Part shown: positions 35,789 to 43,267 of the stretch, piece by piece
Layout of the letters: every line of letters starts with the position of its first letter
Position numbering within the stretch: position 1 is the first letter of the stretch
Origin: Stanieria cyanosphaera PCC 7437
GTDB lineage: Bacteria; Cyanobacteriota; Cyanobacteriia; Cyanobacteriales; Xenococcaceae
Assembly: GCF_000317575.1 (NCBI RefSeq)
Contig: NC_019748.1
Location: 4,112,501-4,176,500, forward strand
Length of the DNA stretch: 64,000 nt
Direction: 5' to 3'
Notes under the pieces: generated by a model
What the model was told of the DNA's origin: nothing
Database searches by the model: none
The model's input: the letters and a program-made list of their open reading frames with translations, nothing else
Translations under genes and position numbers: made by a program

Positions 35789-38020
35789 ATGAGCAACAAA
35801 CTGCCTTTTATTATTGGATTATTTGTACTACTTTTAGACCCGACAGTTGTACAAGCACAAACTAAAAATCAGCAATTTACAAGCAATAACAGTAGTTCGA
35901 GTCTTAATTATAATTCTAATTTTACTAAGTTTAAAATACCAAAGCAAAGCAATTTTGATGAGGCAAAAGACTTTTCTGTAACTAATCAATTTAATTTGAA
36001 TAGTATACTTCTTTCTAAATCACCAAATCAACCAGCATCCTCTCAAAATTTTTTAACAATTGCTCAATTACCAACTAAAAAAGCAACTACAACGCCAAAA
36101 GAAAATACAGCAAAACCGATCACTTTAGCAGAAGCAGACTTTGTTAAATATCAAACTACCAGTGAATCTCTTGATAGCGTTATCACTCCTGATAATTCCC
36201 TCACTCAAGTAACAGATGTTTCCCAATTACGAGATGTTCAAGCAGGAGATTGGGCTTATGAAGCATTGCGTGGGCTGGTAGAAAGATATGGTTGTATTGC
36301 TGGTTATCCCAATCAAACCTATCGAGGAACACAGGCTTTATCTCGTTATGAATTTGCAGCAGGATTAAATTCTTGTCTACAACAAATTGAAAGATTGATT
36401 GCTTCTTCTGAAGCAGTTGCACAAGAAGATTTAGCGACTATTAAAAGATTAACTCAAGAATTTGAAGCAGAATTAGCTGCGATTGGTGGAAGAGTTGATG
36501 ATTTAGAAAGTCGGACTGCTTTTTTAGAAGACCATCAATTTTCGACTACTACTATTCTCAATGGGGAAGTTATTTTTGCAGTAGCTGATGCTTTTGGTGG
36601 CGATCCTCCAGGAGGATGTAGTTTACCCGCAGATACAGCTACACCAGATGGTCGCAATATAGGTGCTGACTGTGTAAATAGAGGAGAACCAGAAACGAAT
36701 ACCGTCTTTACTCATTTAACTAGATTAGGATTACAAACCTCTTTTACAGGACAAGACCGTTTACGGATGTATTTAACCACAGGAAATTTTAGCGACGGTG
36801 GTTTTACCAATGTAGAATCTCTTAATACCTATATGGCACGTTTAGGTTATCAAGCAGATTATGACAATGATATTTATTTGGATATTGTAGAATACCGTTT
36901 GCCTGCTTTTGATGACAAAGTTGTTTTCTATGCTTCTACTTTTGGCTTTGCTTTAAGTAATGTTTTAACTGCTAATTCGCCTTATTTTGATATTGGTAGA
37001 GGTGCAGTTTCTCGTTTTGGACAACTCAATCCCATTTTAAGAATTGGTGGGGCGATGGATGCAGGAGTTGGGTTTGATTGGGCGATCGCAGAGCCGCTTC
37101 GTTTTCAAGTTGCTTATGGAACAAGAGATAGTGGCGATCCTGAAGCAGGTTTTTTTGGCTCAGATTATAGTGCTTTGGGTGCGCAGTTTTTGGTACAACC
37201 TACAGACAATATTGTGGCGGGGATTAATTATGTCAATGCCTATTCTAGTGATGGTAGTTTAGGAACATTTACAGGTTCTGTTAATGCAGAAACAGGCGGT
37301 TTATGGTCTGGTGCTTCTGTTCCTGCACCCGAAGAAGCTACCAATTCTCCTTTTGCTGCTTGTTGTCGATTTTTATTAGGAGATCAACCTGCCCAAATCA
37401 ATGCTGTGGGAGGTAGTTTTCAGTGGAATGTGACAGAAAAACTGAATTTTGCTGCTTGGGGTGGTTACACTTTTGCTAATTTCCTCAACGAATTGCCTGA
37501 TTTTCCTGAGACTGAGGTTGATGGTACACCACCTGAAGATGGAATTGGAGCTTCTGCTAACAAAAAACCTTTTGCTAATACAGCTACTTTTACACTTTCA
37601 CTCGGTCTAAGCGATCCTTTTGGTCGAGAAGGAGATTTGTTTGGTTTTATTTTTGGAATGCCACCTAAGCTAGTTGATGCTGGACCAGAAACAGCAGGTA
37701 CTCCTGTACCATTCTTTGAACAGGTTATTAATAATGAAGGAGAAACTGTAGTTACGGATAATAATCCTAATCTAGATACTGTTGGAGAAGTAATTGCAGC
37801 AGGAGGAGATGCACCAGGATTAGTTAATTCAGGTCAATTACCAAGAAGAGTAGGACAAAAAGACGAAGCTACTTCTTTGCACTTTGAATTCTTTTACCGT
37901 TTTAAAGTCAATGACAGCATTTCGATTACGCCAGGATTCTACTTTGTGACTAATCCAGGGCATATTGAAAATAATGACACAATTTATGTTGGTACAATTC
38001 GTACTACTTATCGTTTTTAA
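35789..38020 (+). CDS. Cyanobacterial SLH-domain outer-membrane porin (OprB-like)
   Basis: 743 residues. A signal peptide (LPFIIGLFVLLLDPTVVQAQ) is followed by a Ser/Asn-rich linker. An SLH domain begins near residue 145 (LRDVQAGDWAYEALRGLVER, YGCIAGYPNQTYRG, LSRYEFAAGLNSCLQQ), then a coiled coil to ~250 (EDLATIKRLTQEFEAELAAI). The remaining ~490 residues form a beta-barrel of the carbohydrate-selective/iron-uptake porin type and end in a terminal aromatic (TTYRF), as outer-membrane barrels do. The SLH domain is known to bind peptidoglycan-linked polysaccharide. RBS GAGGAAC is 5 bp before ATG. A terminator-like hairpin upstream suggests leader control. Confidence 0.92.
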   Translation: MSNKLPFIIGLFVLLLDPTVVQAQTKNQQFTSNNSSSSLNYNSNFTKFKIPKQSNFDEAKDFSVTNQFNLNSILLSKSPNQPASSQNFLTIAQLPTKKATTTPKENTAKPITLAEADFVKYQTTSESLDSVITPDNSLTQVTDVSQLRDVQAGDWAYEALRGLVERYGCIAGYPNQTYRGTQALSRYEFAAGLNSCLQQIERLIASSEAVAQEDLATIKRLTQEFEAELAAIGGRVDDLESRTAFLEDHQFSTTTILNGEVIFAVADAFGGDPPGGCSLPADTATPDGRNIGADCVNRGEPETNTVFTHLTRLGLQTSFTGQDRLRMYLTTGNFSDGGFTNVESLNTYMARLGYQADYDNDIYLDIVEYRLPAFDDKVVFYASTFGFALSNVLTANSPYFDIGRGAVSRFGQLNPILRIGGAMDAGVGFDWAIAEPLRFQVAYGTRDSGDPEAGFFGSDYSALGAQFLVQPTDNIVAGINYVNAYSSDGSLGTFTGSVNAETGGLWSGASVPAPEEATNSPFAACCRFLLGDQPAQINAVGGSFQWNVTEKLNFAAWGGYTFANFLNELPDFPETEVDGTPPEDGIGASANKKPFANTATFTLSLGLSDPFGREGDLFGFIFGMPPKLVDAGPETAGTPVPFFEQVINNEGETVVTDNNPNLDTVGEVIAAGGDAPGLVNSGQLPRRVGQKDEATSLHFEFFYRFKVNDSISITPGFYFVTNPGHIENNDTIYVGTIRTTYRF

Positions 38021-38039
38021 TTAAATTGCTTTCTCAGTA

Positions 38040-38073
38040 AGGGTGGATACTGTTCACCCTGATTAGGTTTTTT
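38040..38073 (+). terminator. Terminator after the porin gene
   Basis: AGGGTG (38040-38045) and CACCCT (38055-38060) enclose a 9-nt loop, and a six-T run follows at 38068-38073. It lies inside the last codons of the convergent birA gene. Confidence 0.6.
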
Positions 38074-38890
38074 CTTCGTAACCTAAACTAATTTGACCTG
38101 GTGACAAACAAACTTCTGTGGTTGCGCCAGGTGATTTTATGCGAACACGCAATTCTCCTGTGGTTGTTACTCCTGTAATAATTCCTGTACCGCCATTCAG
38201 GGTAACTTGTTGTCCTAAATTTGCAAATATTGCGAAATAATCTTTTAAAAGCTGTTCTCGATCTACTGTTAAATAATGTTGATAACCTGAAATAATTCCA
38301 CTAATAGTAATGGCAGTTAATTGTTCTAAAGAAGTAATTGCTAACTGATTTTGACAGTAAGATTGTAAATTAATTCCAATGTCAGGAACAGAATTAGTCC
38401 AGTTAATTCCTACTCCAATAACTACTTGAGTAATCCGATCTTTATGACTACGAGTTTCTAGTTTAATTCCTCCTAATTTTTTGCTCATTAATATTAGATC
38501 GTTTGGCCATTTCAGTAAAATAGGTAGATTATAATTTCTTAATGTGGTAACGATTCCCCAACCAATTATTAAAGTAAGCAAAAAACTGTCTTTTAAATTT
38601 AAATTACAGGCAATTCCTAAAGAAAGATACAATCCTCCTTGAGTAGAGAGCCATTGCCTTCCCCATTGTCCTCTTCCTGCGGTTTGTTCAAGAGCTAATG
38701 ACGCAAGAGGTAATTTTTCTCCTTGTTCGATTAATTCCCATAATTTTTGATTAGTTGAAGGGATGGTTTCCCATATTTGTAAGGGAATTTGTTTTAACTG
38801 TTCAAAGTTTGGTAGTTCAAGAATAGCTGCTTGATATTTTTGTAGATCAAAGTTCACTTTATCTCTGGATTTTTTTTCTTTTACTTTCAA
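38063..38890 (-). CDS. birA: Biotin--[acetyl-CoA-carboxylase] ligase
   Basis: 275 residues; no N-terminal winged-helix DNA-binding domain, so it is a monofunctional ligase as usual in cyanobacteria. The biotin/ATP site GRGQWGRQWLSTQGGLYLSL and LKWPNDLILMSKKLGGIKLE are conserved, with VVIGVGINW after them. The C-terminal domain is short (GTGIITGVTTTGELRVRI). It attaches biotin to the carrier subunit of acetyl-CoA carboxylase in the cytoplasm. It is the last gene of the minus-strand run, but a 403-bp gap with a MITE separates it from the kinase-like gene upstream. Confidence 0.92.
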   Translation of the reverse strand: MKVKEKKSRDKVNFDLQKYQAAILELPNFEQLKQIPLQIWETIPSTNQKLWELIEQGEKLPLASLALEQTAGRGQWGRQWLSTQGGLYLSLGIACNLNLKDSFLLTLIIGWGIVTTLRNYNLPILLKWPNDLILMSKKLGGIKLETRSHKDRITQVVIGVGINWTNSVPDIGINLQSYCQNQLAITSLEQLTAITISGIISGYQHYLTVDREQLLKDYFAIFANLGQQVTLNGGTGIITGVTTTGELRVRIKSPGATTEVCLSPGQISLGYEEKT

Positions 38891-39293
38891 ATGTAATCGA
38901 TAATGGTAGGCTACTTGCTAATTTTTCTAAACTTACTTGTTTAATTGATTACAGAAGATTAACTAAAATTTATAATAACAAGTAATCTGACCACTTCAAA
39001 TGCTTTTTTAGATGTGTTTGGTATAATTCAGGTAACATTTTTTTTGATAGGTTTGACTATAGCACTACGTCATAGGGTTAGGACACAAAAATTACGCTCG
39101 ATAATAATGTCCTGATGTTTTTTTGTACTGCTATAGCTCTAACTCAACCTATCTTTTTTTGTCCATTATCTCAAGTTTTTGTTTGATCAACTTTAAATTA
39201 TTTATTTTTCTCTTACCTATTTTCTATCTTAACTATCTAATTAATTTTGCACGAGTAATTAATACTAACCCTATGATTAAGCAATTTTATATT
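38891..39293. other. 403-bp gene-free region containing a MITE-like element
   Basis: No gene is visible. The MITE-like element occupies 39057-39136. Flanks are AT-rich. CATAGGGTTAG-like sequence recurs in reversed sense near 39260-39275 (CTAACCCTATG), hinting at an older partial copy. Confidence 0.5.
39057..39136. repeat. MITE-like element, 80 bp, CTATAGCA ends
   Basis: Terminal inverted repeats CTATAGCACTAC (39057-39068) and GTACTGCTATAG (39125-39136) match at 11 of 12 positions. The inner left part (GTCATAGGGTTAGGACA) corresponds to that of the element at 19089-19171. It has no ORF, so mobility would need a transposase elsewhere. Confidence 0.6.
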
Positions 39294-39938
39294 TCAGTTT
39301 AATGTATTTTTAAAACTAAAGTTTAATCTAATAAATTCAATAATTTGTTGATGAATTGTTTCTATACTTTTAGTTCCTTCAATCACCAATAACTTATCTT
39401 GGTAATCAGCAAAAATCTTTTGATAATTAGTTTTAACTTGAGTTAGTTTATTTTCGGTTTCATAGATTTCTTGTAAAGAACGTTCTTGTAATCTTTTTAA
39501 CGAAACTTCAATAGGTAAATCAATATAAATAACTAAATCAGGATTAGGAAATTTATAATTTAATCTACTAACGAATTCAAATTGTTCTGGAGTTTGACAA
39601 TTATAAACAAGAGAAGAAAAATAATATCTAGTACTAATAACGTGAAATCCTTGTTCGATTAGTTTGAAAACACCATCGACTTCATTGTATAAATGATCGT
39701 GACGATCAGCAGCAAACAAATATGCCATTTGTTCATCAAATAATCTGCGATCGCTTGTAAAAAAAATTCGTTTTTTTAAAGTATCTCTAATTAAATTACC
39801 AATTGGACCAGCAGAAGGTTCGGGACTAATTACTGCTTTGTCTCCTTGACTCTGAAAATACTTTTTTAATAGTTCTGCTTGAGTTGAAGTACCAGAACCA
39901 TCTATTCCTTCCAAAACAATAAAGAGTTGATTATTCAT
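39294..39938 (-). CDS. Thymidylate-kinase-like protein with altered P-loop
   Basis: 214 residues, the length of dTMP kinase. LFIVLEGIDGSGTSTQAELL occupies the Walker A position, but the invariant lysine is Thr17 (GSGTST instead of GxGKxT). The DRY-x2-S motif is TRYYFSSLVYNC, with Asp replaced by Thr. LVIYIDLPIEVSLKRLQER and a LID-like region follow. dTMP kinase phosphorylates dTMP to dTDP. A GTST-type P-loop is unusual; it may be a divergent dTMP kinase lineage or a nucleotide-binding paralogue. Whether the genome also carries a canonical tmk is not visible here. It starts 16 bp after the oxidoreductase gene. Confidence 0.7.
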   Translation of the reverse strand: MNNQLFIVLEGIDGSGTSTQAELLKKYFQSQGDKAVISPEPSAGPIGNLIRDTLKKRIFFTSDRRLFDEQMAYLFAADRHDHLYNEVDGVFKLIEQGFHVISTRYYFSSLVYNCQTPEQFEFVSRLNYKFPNPDLVIYIDLPIEVSLKRLQERSLQEIYETENKLTQVKTNYQKIFADYQDKLLVIEGTKSIETIHQQIIEFIRLNFSFKNTLN

Positions 39939-39954
39939 AAATAGATTAATTTAA

Positions 39955-41415
39955 TTATCTCCGTCGCCAATTAAACCATGTTTCTAAAAGATTTAAACTT
40001 TTTTTACTGCGAGCTAATTTTTGTTGATAAAAAGCATTGGCAGCTTGGTCAAGGATTTCAGCAAAACTAGGATAGACATAAGGTATATTAATCTGTAACA
40101 AACCACAAATACTATTATGATTTAGTTTAATTTTGTTTTTAATCATTAAAGCGATCGCATTAATTAATTCTACTGCTTGATGACCAATAATCGCACAGCC
40201 AATAATTTCTCCTTGGGGACCAACTATTAATTTTAAAAATCCAGTGGTTTCTCCTAAAAGTTGAGCTTGAGCGACACTTTTAAAGTATTGTTTAATTACA
40301 TATAGATCGTGACCATAAACTTGACGAGCTTGAATTTCTGTCATTCCAACTCTGGCTAAATTTGGTTCAGTAAAAATAGCCCAAGGCAGAGGATGATAGT
40401 TAACTTGAAACCAAGGAAAAAATAAAGCATTTTTTAAAATAATATTTGCTTCATACTGAGCGAGATTTGGTAAACTATAACCACCAATTAGATCACCACA
40501 AGCATAAATTTGATGATTAGTTGTTTGGAGATAGTTATTAACAAGAATACGGTGTGATTGATACTTAACTCCAACTCCCGCTAAGTTTAAACCGTCAATA
40601 TTAGGAATTCTTTTCCCTGCCCAGATAATTTCATCAGCTTCAATCGCATAACTACCAGCTTGCAACCATTTTTTCTGCCCAATTTTTTTTATTTGAGTAA
40701 CAGGAGAATTCGTAATAATTTTTACTTGGGCTGCTTCTAAATGAGCCTGGATTAATAAAGCTACATCTAAATCTTCTTGAGGTAAAAGACGCTCTTTTTC
40801 AATAATTAAAGTAATATTTTTGCCCAGCTTTGCTAAACTTTGAACAACTTCTAAAGTACGAAAGGAATCACCGATTACTACTAAGTCTTTGGCTAAGAAA
40901 GCTAAATCTTTTTGATTTAAAAGTTCATTAATAGTCAAGAAATTAACTTCTTCTTTTCCTTCAATTGATTTTACTTCCCAATCAGAACCAGTTGTAATTA
41001 AATAAGCACGAGATTCTAATTTTCTTTTACCAACAATTAAAGCTTGGTTTGGTAATCGACAAAACTCTCCTTGCTCAAAAATTACATCTACTCCTAAACT
41101 TGCCAACGTAGTCAAAGATTGTTCTGCAATTAAATTTTCCTCAACTTCTTCGCCCCACAGTTTAGCTGCTAAAAGACTATTTTTAGGAACAGATAAAATA
41201 TCATCGGCAATACCAAAACGATTTTCTTGACGTTGTTGTACTAAATAACTTATTTGAGTCAAACTATGACGAATAAATCTTTCTGAATCTTGACAAGATC
41301 CTGTTTTATTTTGAGTTACTAAAGCAACACGGGCTTTAAGTTTAGCAGCAGTAGCAGCAGCATAAATTCCTTCCCAACTACTACCAATTACCACCAGATC
41401 ATAATCTACTGCCAT
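39955..41415 (-). CDS. FAD-dependent oxidoreductase of the dihydrolipoamide dehydrogenase fold, lacking the redox disulfide
   Basis: 486 residues with the class I pyridine-nucleotide-disulfide reductase layout: an FAD domain (YDLVVIGSSWEGIYAAATAA), an NAD domain (LVVIGDSFRTLEVVQSLAKL), FAD site 2 (QIYACGDLIGGYSLPNLAQY), and a C-terminal dimerisation domain. The CxxxxC redox pair expected near residues 40-50 is absent (there is a lone Cys in GSCQDSERFIR), and the C-terminal catalytic His of the HPT motif is Tyr (IPYVYPSFAEIL). It therefore cannot use the usual dithiol chemistry. It probably still binds FAD and NAD(P)H. It sits between the cobD-like and kinase-like genes. Confidence 0.8.
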   Translation of the reverse strand: MAVDYDLVVIGSSWEGIYAAATAAKLKARVALVTQNKTGSCQDSERFIRHSLTQISYLVQQRQENRFGIADDILSVPKNSLLAAKLWGEEVEENLIAEQSLTTLASLGVDVIFEQGEFCRLPNQALIVGKRKLESRAYLITTGSDWEVKSIEGKEEVNFLTINELLNQKDLAFLAKDLVVIGDSFRTLEVVQSLAKLGKNITLIIEKERLLPQEDLDVALLIQAHLEAAQVKIITNSPVTQIKKIGQKKWLQAGSYAIEADEIIWAGKRIPNIDGLNLAGVGVKYQSHRILVNNYLQTTNHQIYACGDLIGGYSLPNLAQYEANIILKNALFFPWFQVNYHPLPWAIFTEPNLARVGMTEIQARQVYGHDLYVIKQYFKSVAQAQLLGETTGFLKLIVGPQGEIIGCAIIGHQAVELINAIALMIKNKIKLNHNSICGLLQINIPYVYPSFAEILDQAANAFYQQKLARSKKSLNLLETWFNWRRR

Positions 41416-41450
41416 TATCTTTCAGGAATTAAAGGTACTAAATAAATATC

Positions 41451-42566
41451 CTAATTAAAATTGGCAATTACCTGCTTTAAAGCTTGAATTAGATTTTGAT
41501 TTTCTGGTGACGAACGAACTGCAATACGAAAATAGCGATCGCGAAGTTCGGGAAAACTCAAACAGTCTCTAATTAAAATTTGATAATTTTTTAATAATTT
41601 TTCTTGCAATTGAGAACTAGGAATGTTTGTTTCTACTAGTAAAAAATTAACTGCGCTTGGTAAGGGTTGTAATTGAGGAATCTTGTTTAACCCTTCAAAT
41701 AATTCTGCCCTAGCTGCAGGTAACCAACGCCAAGTTTGTTGTTGAAAATCGACATCTTGAATAATTGCTTTGGCTGCACATTCAGCTAAAATATTGACTG
41801 ACCAAGGATCGCGCCAAGTTTGCCAGCGTTGTAATCTTTGAGGATGAGCGATCGCATAACCAATTCTTAAACCAGGTAAACTGTAAAACTTAGTTAAGGA
41901 ACGTAAAATCACTAAATTGGGATAATCCTTAACCAAACTAATTAAACTCTGATCTTTCTCTGGCGGTAAAAAATCCATAAATGCCTCATCAATTACCACC
42001 AAAGCAAATCGGTCTAATAAAGGCACAATTTCTTCCCTGCGCCACAGTTTTCCCGTTGGATTATGCGGATTGTTTAACAATAATCCTGATGGTTGATTGG
42101 TAGGGGCAAATTGCCCATTTGTAGGGGCGATTCGCGAATCGCCCCTACAGGGTAATGCGTTCGATAAATCCCCATCCCAAGAATCAAATAAACAACAAGA
42201 GAATACCTTAGTATCAAAAGCCAAAAGCGATCGCTTGTAATCCCCAAACGCAGGAGTAATTAAATAAGTAACAGATAAATCAGCTAATTCTCGACTAGCC
42301 CAAGTAAGCAACTCTGCCGAACCATTACCAGGAAGCACATAATCTGGCTCAATTTGATGATAATCAGCCAAAATTGCTCTTAATTCAGCATAATCTGGAT
42401 TGGGATAGCTTTTTAATAAATTAAGACCTTGTTGAATTGCTGCCAGCGCACTCTGAGGAGGGCCCAGAGGATTAATACTGGCAGAAAAATCTACAATGGA
42501 AAAAGCCGGACAGCCCGCGATCGCTGCTGCCCAAGCTAAATTTCCACCATGTCGAGGTCTTGCCAA
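41451..42566 (-). CDS. CobD-like PLP-dependent aminotransferase/threonine-phosphate decarboxylase
   Basis: 371 residues, class I/II aminotransferase fold. RHGGNLAWAA and DFSASINPLGPP are the N-terminal hallmarks of CobD/CobC; NNPHNPTGKL, VVIDEAFMDFLP and SLTKFYSLPGLRIGY (PLP-binding Lys) are the core motifs. CobD decarboxylates L-threonine phosphate to aminopropanol phosphate for the cobalamin side chain; histidinol-phosphate aminotransferase is the close alternative. Residues ~139-157 (PCRGDSRIAPTNGQFAPTN) are extra and are encoded by a palindromic repeat and a truncated copy at 42100-42148. The start is 19 bp after hup. Confidence 0.82.
   Translation of the reverse strand: MARPRHGGNLAWAAAIAGCPAFSIVDFSASINPLGPPQSALAAIQQGLNLLKSYPNPDYAELRAILADYHQIEPDYVLPGNGSAELLTWASRELADLSVTYLITPAFGDYKRSLLAFDTKVFSCCLFDSWDGDLSNALPCRGDSRIAPTNGQFAPTNQPSGLLLNNPHNPTGKLWRREEIVPLLDRFALVVIDEAFMDFLPPEKDQSLISLVKDYPNLVILRSLTKFYSLPGLRIGYAIAHPQRLQRWQTWRDPWSVNILAECAAKAIIQDVDFQQQTWRWLPAARAELFEGLNKIPQLQPLPSAVNFLLVETNIPSSQLQEKLLKNYQILIRDCLSFPELRDRYFRIAVRSSPENQNLIQALKQVIANFN
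42100..42148. repeat. 28-bp perfect palindrome plus truncated copy inside the cobD-like gene
   Basis: 42121-42148 consists of GTAGGGGCGATTCG and its exact reverse complement. 42100-42117 is a partial copy (GTAGGGGCAA then TTGCCC). The insertion keeps the reading frame of the host gene. Relatives: 545-572 and 23050-23077. Confidence 0.85.
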
Positions 42567-42585
42567 AATTTAAATAACTTTACAG

Positions 42586-42864
42586 TTATTTAGGGGAAAC
42601 CATATCTTTGAACAATTTGCCAGGAGAGAAAGCAGGGACGTTAGTTTCAGGGATTGACATTTTTTCGCCAGTTTTAGGATTACGTCCTTCTCTTTCTTTA
42701 CGGTGACGACGTTCAAAAGAACCAAAACCAACCAAAGTGACTTTATCGCCCTCAGAAACAGCTTCCATAATTGTTTCAATCGCAGCAGTTAAAACTGCAT
42801 CAGCTTGTTTTTTAGTAACGGTTGCTTTTTGAGAGATGCGATCGACTAATTCACCTTTATTCAT
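42586..42864 (-). CDS. hup: Histone-like DNA-binding protein HU
   Basis: 92 residues, standard HU length. MNKGELVDRISQKATVTKKQ, then VTLVGFGSFERRHRKEREGR and the arm NPKTGEKMSIPETNVPAFSP, then GKLFKDMV, are canonical. HU dimers bend and compact DNA. The ribosome-binding site AAAAGGAGA lies 6-7 bp before ATG 42864, a strong site fitting an abundant protein. The cobD-like gene begins 19 bp downstream and may be read through. Confidence 0.96.
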   Translation of the reverse strand: MNKGELVDRISQKATVTKKQADAVLTAAIETIMEAVSEGDKVTLVGFGSFERRHRKEREGRNPKTGEKMSIPETNVPAFSPGKLFKDMVSPK

Positions 42865-43267
42865 ACAAAATCTCCTTTTGATGTGTTTTTGTAGGTAATT
42901 AATTTGTGCCTGAGTTTTAATAATTCAGACTTTGACAAGAAATGAACATCTTGTATCCAAGGTCATTCTGAATTTTTGGCAGTTCCTTCGCTAAGGGCGG
43001 AAGTTAGACTTCATGAAGAATTTAAAGAATCTCTTCATTAGTTTCAGATGACAGATACAAGAACCGAGTAAAATTAACCAGCCCAAATAGTAGTATTTAA
43101 GGATACAAAACCCTACAATACCGATAGGCTGTAATTTTCACTGCCTTATTCTACGCCTTACTTGTCCAATATGGATCGCTGAAACTGTTAATTTATATAG
43201 ATTTCAACAATTTTTCCAATTTCAGTAACAAAATACTTACAATTGACAAGCAATTTCTCAAGAGAAT
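42865..43267. other. 403-bp region between hup and pilQ
   Basis: It holds the hup promoter and the pilQ 3' end region. A short hairpin ATGAAGA / TCTTCAT (about 43014-43039) is visible. I see no ORF and cannot identify an RNA gene. Confidence 0.45.
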
